The notes beneath the pieces were generated by a model. That model was not told the origin of the DNA and did no database searches. It worked only from the letters and a program-made list of their open reading frames with translations. From Kalaharituber pfeilii (Eukaryota > Ascomycota > Pezizomycetes > Pezizales > Pezizaceae), in NCBI GenBank assembly GCA_015179045.1, contig WHUZ01000004.1, positions 62,001 through 126,000 of the forward strand: DNA of 64,000 bases. Reading direction: 5' to 3'. The position numbers and the translations under genes are program-made. Position 1 is the first letter of the stretch. Every line of letters starts with the position of its first letter. Of this stretch, positions 10,400-19,108 are shown piece by piece.

Positions 10400-11302
10400 A
10401 GCATTATAAGGATCCGGACATCTTCCGAATGCTGGCGGAAACGTAGGAAATGAGGACGGGATCGGGGATCTTTGCCACGGTATTGTACTCGTCGATTTCA
10501 GTTAATCCTGCATTCTACCACACTGCTTGTGCGTCTGAACCTTGCGAGTGGCCTCAGCAATGGCTGAGGAGTGCTGAAAGCCTGTGAAAGGTCATACGCA
10601 GTAGGGTGAGAGTTGTGGCATATAACGCTGGGGGTTCTGATGGAAAAAGGTGAGGGCAGGGCCCTTCAAGCGAGAGGTGAACATATCAATGCGATCGTCG
10701 ATGTCAATAATCCTTGATCTCCTAATCCATCGTTAGACTAGGTAGAGAAAGTTGTCAAGCTCCTTCGCATCCCCATCAACCTTATCTGGAGGGGGAATCT
10801 TTGCAGGGGGAGTGGAAGGAGGAGGAAGAAGGCCCCACAGTAATGTTTGACTCATGGGGAGAACAAGGAGGCGGAGGGTCTCATACTCGACGAGAACCGC
10901 AAGGCGGGGCACGAGGAGGAGGAGTACCCACACGATCAGTATCCGGCGGAATGGGCGCAGCGCTGTGGACATTGTGGCTGTGGTATAGCCACCGGTTCGA
11001 AATTCGAATGATGACTGCTGTAGCATCTATTCTCGCATACTTGCCAGTAGCTGGGCAACATAGGTTATCATGTTTTGCAGTTCTGGCTAGCTCTGAGAGA
11101 GAGGAGTGGATACATTACCTTGAAAACGCTTCTGTCAGGAGATCTATACGCTCACTGGCTTGGGCGATGTGCTGTTCTAGCTCGTCGTAATGGCGATCCA
11201 CATAGTATTAGTATTCGCTTGCTCACCAGGGAGGTTGGCGATATCTCCGGGGAGAGGTCCTTGAGGAAAAGGGGCAGCGGATGAGCCTTTCTGAGCCGAC
11301 AT
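10400..11302 (-). pseudogene. Gypsy-type LTR retrotransposon gag relic
   Basis: The minus strand from the ATG at 11302 reads MSAQKGSSAAPFPQGPLPG and, in shifted frames, HYDELEQHIAQASERIDLL, IPPPDKVDGDAKELDNFLY and DRIDMFTSRLKGPALTFF. The last two resemble the capsid start and the core of fungal Gypsy Gag proteins. Several stops and frameshifts break it. The start lies 19 bp from the pogo-like element, which inserted just upstream of gag. Confidence 0.6.
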
Positions 11303-11476
11303 TACGAGACGGGGCTGGTACTATGTTCTACCGGGATATTGCGCACGACCGGGATGTTGCGCACTAGCGTGGCGCTAGTGCCCTAGCGCGTTTACTTGAT
11401 AACACTACAGTTGCGGGGCATTGTGGGGCACAGCAACACAACAACAATCATTCCCGGAGGTCTATAGAACCCAGCC

Positions 11477-11902
11477 ATGGCAAAAGATCAAGAAGCAAAA
11501 ATTCAGGAGGCTATTAAGGGCCTCAAAGATGGTAAGTTCAAGTCAGTTCGGAGAGCAGCAGACGTTTTAGGACTAGCTGAAGTTACAGTGAGAAATAGAT
11601 ATAAGGGGAAGACTACTACTCGTAAAGTTAGTCATAAGAGTCAGCAGCACCTACATAAAGAGCAGGAGAAGGCAGTGGTAAGATATCTTGAGCGAATGGA
11701 TGATATGGGATTTCCTATTGAGATAGAAACTTTGAGGGAGATTGCTACTAGTTTAATAATTAAATGTAAGGGGGGTATTAAGCAAGATTTAGGTAAAAAT
11801 TGGGTACGCAGGTTTGTGAAAAGACACCCAGAGGTCAAGCAGAAGTTAGCAACAGCTCAGGATCGCCAGAGATGGCAGCAGCAAATAATCCGGAAGTGGT
11901 AA
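11477..11902 (+). pseudogene. pogo-like transposase, DNA-binding half
   Basis: Starts MAKDQEAKIQEAIKGL, a psq-type helix-turn-helix (residues about 5-50, KSVRRAADVLGLAEVTVRNR), followed by a CENP-B-type second DNA-binding domain ending NWVRRFVKRHPEV. It normally continues into the catalytic domain; here a one-base shift near 11870-11885 ends the frame at a TAA. The continuing frame (NNPEVVKRFIQAAQKVIARN, then NMDEKGF) contains further stops near 11966 and 12046. Confidence 0.85.
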
Positions 11903-11939
11903 AAAGGTTTATTCAGGCAGCGCAAAAAGTAATAGCAAG

Positions 11940-13272
11940 GAATAAGATACCCGCAGAGAATATATAGAATATGGATGAGAAAGGGTTTATGTTAGGAACA
12001 GGAAGCAAATGCAAAGTGATTTGTAGAGCTGGGAGAAAGCATGTGTGAAAGAGGGTGGATGGAAACAGAGAAACAATTACAGATATTGAGACAATTAATG
12101 CAGCCGGTAAAGTATTACCGGCATATATTATATATAAAGGAAAAACTCATGTAGCAGGATGGTATGCAGGTATAACTCCAGAGAATAAGGAAGCAAGATT
12201 TAACCACTCACCTAAGGGATGGACAGATAATAAAATCGGTCAAGACTATTTGCAGAATCATTTTTACCCCCTAGCAATGAAATTGTCTAAAAAAACTCAT
12301 CGTCTTGTATTGTTTCTAGATGGACATGCCTCTTATTGCTCTTGGGAATTTCTTTCATGGTGTCTGGAGCATGATATGTTAGTGTTTTGTCTTCCCCAAC
12401 ACTCAACGCATCTTCTACAGCCTTTATATGCTGGGTTATTTGCACCTCTACAACATGCCTATAGTCAAGAGGTGGATACCTTTACTAGAGAGAATTTTGA
12501 TATTATTGGAAAAGGAAATTTTTGGCCAATGCTTAAGACAGCTCGAGAGCGTGCCTTTACGGAGCAGAATATCAAGTCTGGATGGGCAGGGACTGGAATA
12601 TATCCTAGCAACTATAGAATCCCCCTTAGCAATATGCAATATACAGCTATCGAAAAATACCTCTCTCCAGTACGTCCAATATCCTCCTATAGTGTCTATA
12701 CTCCTAGGACACCAAGAGCACTCAAAAGATGTACCATTCGCTTCATTCCAACTGCCTCTCAGTCAGAAATCAAAAAGCCATTTCTTAAACTCTCATCAGC
12801 AGCATTAGGAGCAATGACTGAGGTTGATATTGAGAGAGATATCAATATGAAACTCAAGAGGCATGGTAAAAAACTCAAGACAAAGGACCAAAGACGTCTT
12901 CCAGTCATTGGGCCCATTACTGGAAAGGATATTATCAGGCTCAAGAAGCAGCTAGAGATGGAAGAGCAAAAGAAGCAAAAACCGAAAAAAAAAAAGAACA
13001 TCCAAGCCGAGGTCACAGCAACCACAGGCCAAAAACAAGCGTCAACCATCCCAACGTACTCGCAAACAAGCTAGAATTGCTTCAGAGTCACCAGAAGCCT
13101 GGTCTGATACAGATGACTCTGAAACATCTGATGCTGCCTCAGATACCACTCTGGATACTATAGTTGTTCAGACACCACTTCCGCCCACAAGACGCCAGCT
13201 CTTTCCTACTTCGCACCCACCATCTAGACCCACAAGAGCATCTACCACAATGGCTGTGAGACTTAAGAAATG
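11940..13272 (+). pseudogene. pogo-like transposase, DDE catalytic half
   Basis: DDE_1-type core: NMDEKGF supplies the first Asp, LVLFLDGHASY the second. The third block reads HSTHLLQPLYAGLFAPL, where family members have an Asp after QPL; here it is Tyr, so the triad is lost. The open stretch is 12055-13074. The C-terminal Lys/Arg and Ser/Asp/Glu-rich tail continues to a TGA at 13272 only after a shift near the A11 run at about 12980. Stops, shifts and the missing Asp all say inactive. Confidence 0.88.
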
Positions 13273-13599
13273 ATTCTGCAAAAGTTAGACCTTCAAGTGT
13301 CTGTCCTTCCCAAATAGGTATGTTACCAAAATCACCCCACCTGAAAAATTTCTGTGTGCTTAAACGAGGTCTGAAATAGGTTTCTACATGTATCTAGATG
13401 CATTGTATTTGATTTGAAGTCAATTGAACAAGTCGTTGAATTTTGACAAGTCATTTATTAGTCACCCGAAAATGCGCAATATCCCGGTGATGCGCAATAT
13501 CCCGGTAGAACACAGTATATGAAGGAGCGGTGTAATGCTACGGGTGTGAGGGGCTAGGCTCCGATGGGCGCTGGAAGGTACTGGATGTTACGGCCATGG

Positions 13600-13805
13600 A
13601 GGCGTGTATACGGTGGGCCGAAAGGGCTATGGAGGTGTATATGCTGTAGGCCGAAATGGCTACAGACGTATATATACTGCGGGCCGAAATGGCTACGGTG
13701 GCATGTATACGGTGGGCCGAAATGGCTATGGAGGTGTATATGCTGTGGGCCGAAATAGCTACGGAGGTGTATATACGGCGGGCTGGAAGGGCAGCTGTTT
13801 GGCAT
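13600..13805. repeat. 33-bp minisatellite, about 6 copies, open in frame
   Basis: Units of 33 bp around GGCCGAAATGGCTAYGGAGG. The plus strand stays open from 13604 to 13807 and reads an 11-residue Gly/Tyr repeat (GRNGYGGVYAV). The array sits between the pogo-like element and a putative LTR, so it probably belongs to the leader of the LTR retroelement whose gag relic is at 10400-11302. Confidence 0.85.
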
Positions 13806-13839
13806 AGAGCGCGCAGCAGAGCGGAGTGATTCATCGGTG

Positions 13840-14222
13840 TAATAAGGAAATGATAGGTTTCAGAGTTATAGAGAACTTAGAATACTACTAGTGTCTTGAT
13901 TCTTCCACCTATGCTATCACCAGCGCTTATATAGACTTAAGCGCCTCATACAATTCCTTATCAATACCAATACATGTGGTAACACGTAAACGTAACAAAA
14001 ACATGCAACAATAGTACAGATGCAAGATAATGATATGTACTAGTGCATGTGCGCATATATTAGCTTTAATAAGCCGAGTGCATTGCAGACCCGGAGGTCT
14101 TACCATAAACGTTTGACACACACTTCCTTAGCAATACCCTATTCGATAAAGAAATGAATCTACTGCCAAGTCTAACAGGTGATCAGTCCGGTCTACCAGC
14201 ATTGGTCTTATGTAACGATTCA
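13840..14222 (-). other. Putative LTR of the Gypsy-type relic
   Basis: Minus-strand position upstream of the gag relic, a TATA-like GTCTATATAAGCG and an edge TGAATCGTTACATAAG fit an LTR with promoter. The partner LTR is absent, so this rests on position and composition only. Confidence 0.35.
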
Positions 14223-14247
14223 GGGTAAGTGCCCCCTAGTCAGGTAA

Positions 14248-16030
14248 TTTTTTTTTTTTTTTTTTTTTTTTTAAATATCATTACTCGCGTGCCGCCTGAT
14301 AGGCTATGGCGAGATTTAGTTAGGTACATGTAGGAATAGGAAGGTAAATGAAGAAATAAACAAGTAAATAGATAAATAAGCTGGCCCTCTACTCCTGTCC
14401 TGCCCATTCCAATACTTCTGCAATGTTCGTTCCCTTCTCCGGCTGTCTCAGTCCGTCCGTCCCGTCTTTTAGCTTGCTCCTCCATGTCTGACATCCGTTG
14501 GCTAAGTGAGCTAGGTTCTCCAGTACCCTTCTGCACCATCGACATTCTGGAGAGTCCGCCTTGCCTATGCTGTATCTCCACTCCTTGAGCCCCTTGTTCC
14601 CGAGGATGCCGGCCAGTATTGATATCCTCAGGCTTCTGCGGTTGTCTATTTGCTGCAGCGGCCGGTAGGATAGATGGAGGCGATTTCTTTTTGCCGACTC
14701 TAAGAGCTTTGGCTTCTTGTCGGATTCCAGCCTCTGTTGCGATTTCCTCTTCGCACTGTAACGCAGTGCCCACCTTGGCAGCCTTGTCCACCTCGGTGTT
14801 GCCTTTAACTCCTTTGTGTGCCTTGACCCATGTTACCACGAAGTCTTTGTCGCCTCTAGCGATTCTTTTCTCCTATTGCTCTCGGACCTCCTGCGTTGTG
14901 CCCTCCACGGTCGGGTCCCCATTTGCTATCTTCTGGAGTCTGGCGATCGCTGTGCGGGAGTCAGTGACTATCATCACTTCTCCCTCTTGTTTGAGTGCGT
15001 AACTGATCGCGATCATCTCCCTATCGTTGACGGTGCTCATCCTCCCTAAATAGAAGGATTCATCTCTCTTCTGGCAAAATGTCCCAGCTCTTGTCGAATC
15101 ATCCACCCGGCTTTCGTCAGTGTACACGCTCCTCCATCCCTCATCTTCTTCCTTCCTGATATTTTTCTCCCATTCCTACTTGCTTAGGTTGCTAGGTTGA
15201 AAGGGGAAGATGTGTATTGGGAGGGGGTCTCGGTGTGTTAGGGTGCCTCGCAAGTATCGCGTGTCCGGTAGCGGGTCCAGAATCGGTTCGTCCATGAACC
15301 TTAGGGTTCAGGCTTCCACTCGTTCCTTTTCGCCATATACGAATGTCTCTACTGACTCTAGGTTGGCTATCCCTTCCACTATGTCTCTCCTGGTCCCCCA
15401 GGGGGCTCCCATGATGTCTCTGGCGACGGTGTATTGCCAACTCTCCATTTGCCTAAGCTTCTTCGCTTTCGAAGGTCCTTTGGCATAGCTGGCCCAGGCC
15501 CAGCTGCCGTATGTGGTGATGTCCCTGGCTATGCTGGTGTATAGCTGTCTTCTCTTGCTGGGCAGTATCTTCGTGAGTCGGGAGGCCACCTTCCAGGCTG
15601 CTTTCCCTAAGTACAGTCTCTTGTCGAAGTGTTCATTGTACTTTAGTTCTCAGTCGACTATTAAGCCTACCAGTCAGTAACTTTTGCCTTTGGTACCGAT
15701 TATTAACGTCTCAGACTTCCGAGCAACTTCCGAGTGTCCAACTTGAAGCCTTTCTCCTTGGCTTCCTGTGCCAGCTGCCTTCGATGAGAATTTATATCTT
15801 TTTTCAGTCGTGCTATGGACCGGTGGGAGATCACACTGTAGAAGTCATCTACGTATGATCTGGTAAACTGTCTTCCCTCGGCTTTTTGTGCTAATGGCGC
15901 TACTTACCCCAACCAGAAAGAGAACTGGTAATAATGGGGATCCCTGTGGGGCTCCATCTGTCATCCGCCCTTCCTCCTGAATTTTTCCATCATATGATAT
16001 CCGGAAATCTGTCGGTTGCAGAAAGCCTTT
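14248..16030 (-). mobile_element. LINE-D: 5'-truncated LINE of the LINE-A type
   Basis: Flanked by a perfect 10-bp duplication AGTCAGGTAA at 14238-14247 and 16031-16040. From the right: an RT fragment starting in the thumb-side of the palm (SYVDDFYSV region near 15850), connection domain (SWAWASYAKG, 15308-15589), RNase H (MIVTDSRTAIARL and VKAHKGVKGNTEVDKAAK), a damaged CCHC region, 3' hairpin (CTCGC, GCCT loop ATC AGGC, GCGAG) and poly(A). Frameshifts and stops occur throughout. The GCCT/AGGC pair keeps the stem found as GCCC/GGGC elsewhere. Confidence 0.9.
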
Positions 16031-16061
16031 AGTCAGGTAAGTCTTACCTTAAGCGTAACAG

Positions 16062-16190
16062 ACCCCGGGCCTAGTTAGTGAGGCATTAGGATACTAGGCC
16101 TAGTTAGCAGAGTATAAGAATGCCAGGCATAGTTAGTGAGGTGTCAGAATACCAGGCATAGTTAAAAGAATATTAGAATGCACTAACATA
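16062..16190. repeat. About 30-bp degenerate tandem repeat, 4 copies
   Basis: Units start GCCTAGTTAG or GCATAGTTAG and end with variants of AGAATACCAG. It lies in the sequence into which LINE-D inserted. Confidence 0.7.
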
Positions 16191-16473
16191 TAGGATGTAT
16201 TCAATTGTCAGGATACTGTACCCACGTGTCAGGACACATTTTTATTATTACTAATATGTTATAAAAATATTTTACTAAATATTATCAAGAGATATTACTA
16301 CTTAAGCACTACTACTTAAGTATTTAGCTAACTTTAATATGGTAACTCTCTGCGGTTAAGAGCATAGCTGTATCTGCTTCTGTGGCAACCGTAGAGTTAT
16401 TGCATACCTGCGGTTAGTAATGCCAAGATTGCACCAAGAACCCACTAGCGCAATTTATAGCGCCTGAAGCTGT
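16191..16473. other. AT-rich filler without a gene
   Basis: Contains short scattered ACTAGCGC motifs like those next to the duplicated block at 16474-16536, but no ORF or complete element. Confidence 0.4.
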
Positions 16474-16536
16474 GCCAAGACCGAACTAGCGCGCGTTTGT
16501 GTTTTGCCTCTTAAGTGAGTTAGTTAATACGGTACT
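16474..16536. repeat. Direct repeat, left copy
   Basis: GCCAAGACCGAACTAGCGCG followed by a conserved block ending TTAATACGGTACT. A near-identical copy in the same orientation stands at 18781-18839. The region between holds the ORF1-only element and its host sequence. Confidence 0.8.
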
Positions 16537-16741
16537 CCAACCACAACGTCCCCCCCAGCGAAACATACATAGATCAAAAGCCCTCAGCGCGCTGAGTCTT
16601 TTGGTCTAATTTACATCCTCAAATACCACGATTCACAGGTTTCCCCCCGGGGTGAAATTCTGAGGATTTCTTCAGCTTAACACCTCCGTTGCCACCACAC
16701 CGCCCACACCCCCGCACGCCAAGACCCACTAGGAAGCAGCC

Positions 16742-17717
16742 ATGGGCGAGACAACCAGGACGGTCGCCATGGGCGAGGCATTCAGGACGGTCGCGACGGC
16801 CATCACGAAGCACGAGATGAGCGAAACCGGAAAAGGGACATTTATCTACTTCGAGTGCGGGGACGACCCAGACGACCCAGAGTGCGTATTTGGGGGTCCG
16901 AGAGAAGAAAGGCCCCAGTGGGAGTCAGGCAGCTGGGTTTGGCCAAGCGACAAACTGGCCCCACCACCACCATCACCGCCGGCGCCACCACCTCCACCAC
17001 CGCCACCGACGCCACGCACGGTCGGCAACACCACCCCTACTCGAACGAAGAAGAGGAAGGGAAAAACCCCAGCTCCCAACCAACCATATGAGATTAAGCG
17101 CCAACTCAGCGATGAGGAGGCCAGAAAGATCACGTCGTCCTCCTCGGTCGACCCCACAGCCACGGGAGCACCACCCCGCGCAGAGGAGCCTCCGAGCGCG
17201 ACCCCACCTCCCCCCGCCGCCAGGAAGGGCAAAGGAAAGCTGCCGAGTCAAGACGAAGCCTTCCAGCGCCACTTGGCAGCCACCTTCGAGACCGTGGGCA
17301 GCACCCCCGCTGCCCCCACCACAGCTTCACCTCCCCCACCGCCAGGAAGGGCAGAGGCAAGCGCCACTTGGCAGCCACATCACGCAAAGGTCCCTCTCCC
17401 CGCCCAAGAGCACCTCCACCTCCCCACCAACCAACCCCGATGCCACCACCAGACTTAAAACCGGCGTCGTAGTACACGGGATCGCCCTACGGAAGGACCT
17501 AGGGAAGGTCAGACAATGGTTGGAGGCAGCGAATAAGGAATTGGGAAAGATCACCGGAATTCGCTGGTTGAGGAAGAAGACCACGCTGGTTGAGGAAGGA
17601 AAGAAAACCAGCTCGGCGGTAGTTTACTTGGAGAAGGAGACTGAGGTTGGGAGGGTGAGGCTCGGGGGACGTTGGTTAAGATCGGACCGGCATGAATCGG
17701 AGAGGGGACGGAAGTAG
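16742..17717 (+). pseudogene. ORF1 of the half-LINE, frameshifted
   Basis: The first part (ATG 16742 to about 17350) has a short acidic segment, long proline runs and low-complexity Pro/Ala/Thr blocks. After a frame change near 17350 the C-terminal domain reads GVVVHGIALRKDLGKVRQWL, WLRKKTTLVEEGKKTSS and VRLGGRWLRSDRHESERGRK, the conserved RRM-like end of fungal LINE ORF1 proteins. It stops at TAG 17715-17717. There is a partial internal duplication near 17260-17390 (the words QRHLAA and SATWQP flank it), which may have caused the shift. Confidence 0.75.
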
Positions 17718-17733
17718 GACATACCGGGCATGC

Positions 17734-18302
17734 TCACCGACTCACAAACGGCAATAGCAAGACTTCGGAGAATAGGAAGAGGGGAACCCACGGTAGACGG
17801 TGCGTCCACATTGGTTAGGAAGAGTTGGGAGAACCGAGTAGCGAGAGGGGACCTAGACCTGGCAGTGATATGGGTTAAAAGCCACAAGGGGGTGAAAGGG
17901 AACACGGAGGCAGACTGGGCGGCCAAAATCGGCACAGCGCTACAATACGAAGACGAGACCGTAACAGAAGCAGGATTAAGACAAGACTATAAGGCACTGC
18001 GAGCCACGGAGAGAAACCAGGCAGGCTTAAATTACCGGCCCTTGCAAATCGCCGACCGGAGGAAGTATCTCTCGACGCTGGCGGGGATCCTGGGAAACAA
18101 AGGACTGAAAGAATGGAGATACCACATAGGGAAGGCCGAATCACCGGAATGCCGATGGTGCGGGGAGGCCCCGGAAAACTGGGAACATGTACGGAAAGAC
18201 TGCAAGGCGTGGGCTAGGAAATGCGGGGGGGCGGAAGGTATAAGACAGATTGATAAGGGAGTAAACATACGGGAGATCTTGGAATGGGCACGGGGAGAAT
18301 AG
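17734..18302 (+). pseudogene. LINE ORF2 C-terminal fragment (RNase H, CCHC finger)
   Basis: An uninterrupted frame to TAG 18302: TDSQTAIARL, WVKSHKGVKGNTEADWAAK (last RNase H Asp), LSTLAGILGNKGLKEWRY, finger CRWCGEAPENWEHVRKDC and a short tail. The start is simply the truncation point. It is the best-preserved copy of this C-terminus in the window and shows what the same region of LINE-A and LINE-D looked like. Confidence 0.85.
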
Positions 18303-18398
18303 ATGAGAGTGACGCATATATTTCAGTTATTTTATGTATTTAAATATCGCCATAGCCCATAGGGCGGCATGCGATTAATGAAAGAAAAAAAAAAAAAA
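17734..18398 (+). mobile_element. 5'-truncated LINE (RNase H and zinc finger) nested in the half-LINE
   Basis: Flanked by the perfect 13-bp duplication ATACCGGGCATGC at 17721-17733 and 18399-18411. Contains the end of ORF2, a 3' UTR, hairpin (ATCGC, GCCC loop ATA GGGC, GCGAT) and poly(A). Confidence 0.92.
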
Positions 18399-18780
18399 AT
18401 ACCGGGCATGCCACCCGCACCATGAAGGAGTTTCGCGGGCACTACATGTAACTAGACGTTGACTTGTTTTTATTTCTGTTATAATAAAACCCTCGCCATA
18501 GCCCTTAGGGCGGTATGCGAGTACTGATATAAAAAAAAAAAAAAAAAATCCTCTAATACTCATCTTCTTGCCAACGGAAATCATATTCAGGCCCATCATC
18601 CTCAGTATCACTAATCACTGGAAAGGAAACTACACTCCAGCACCCAAAAGCCAGTCTATTCATCACCTTGATCCAGTCTCCTGTTTCTATGGTCAGATCC
18701 TTCTGAATATCAATCTCTATCATGTTGAGATCGTGCCTGTGCATACTTGGTAGTACACGCGCACTGGCGCCAAGAGGCTT

Positions 18781-18839
18781 GCCAAGACTGCACTAGCGCG
18801 TGTTTGTGTTTTGCCTCTTAAGTGAGTTAATACGGTACT
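18781..18839. repeat. Direct repeat, right copy
   Basis: Copy of 16474-16536 with a few substitutions and a 4-bp deletion (GTTA). Both copies end in TACGGTACT, after which the flanks differ. Confidence 0.8.
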
Positions 18840-19108
18840 GTACGTTGAATACAAGACACTAGTGAACAATACACTAGTGGTGGTCATCAATTATCTACGG
18901 TAAGGTAAGTAGAGTTTGTCATTGTTTTACGTCCCCGACGGTGCCTGGCTATTGCACTTTTTCCGGGACTATACGCGGCAAGGTTTTACAAAGGAAACGG
19001 GGTTTCCCCCTCTAGAAAAATAAAAATCAGGAACAAAGAAAGAAATAAGCTCCGCCAGCAACCCTCTCATCCTCCCCGTCCTCCTCTTCCCCATCGCCTT
19101 CCGCCCTC

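Larger units (their letters stand above)
11321..13515 (+). mobile_element. pogo/Fot-like DNA transposon, inactive
   Basis: Terminal inverted repeats begin CTRTGTTCTACCGGGATATT on both ends and continue with a second copy of ACCGGGATRTTGCGCA, so each TIR holds two tandem units of about 18 bp. The element is bounded by TA dinucleotides (11319-11320 and 13516-13517), the duplication used by Tc1/mariner/pogo elements. It encodes one transposase broken into pieces. Confidence 0.9.
16627..18548 (+). mobile_element. ORF1-only 'half-LINE' carrying a nested LINE fragment
   Basis: An imperfect duplication TCCTCWAATAC (16616-16626 and 18549-18559) bounds a plus-strand element with a 5' region, a gag-like ORF1, a short 3' UTR, the LINE hairpin (CTCGC, GCCC loop TTA GGGC, GCGAG) and poly(A). 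When the inserted 17734-18398 and one copy of its TSD are removed, ORF1 is followed within about 130 bases by the poly(A), with no endonuclease or RT. It looks like a non-autonomous derivative that depends on ORF2 of a relative. Confidence 0.75.

Noticed and set aside
18553..18744. Minus ORF of 63 codons beside the half-LINE
   Set aside because: Possibly the tail of a transposase, but no motif supports it and its continuation is cut by the insertion.
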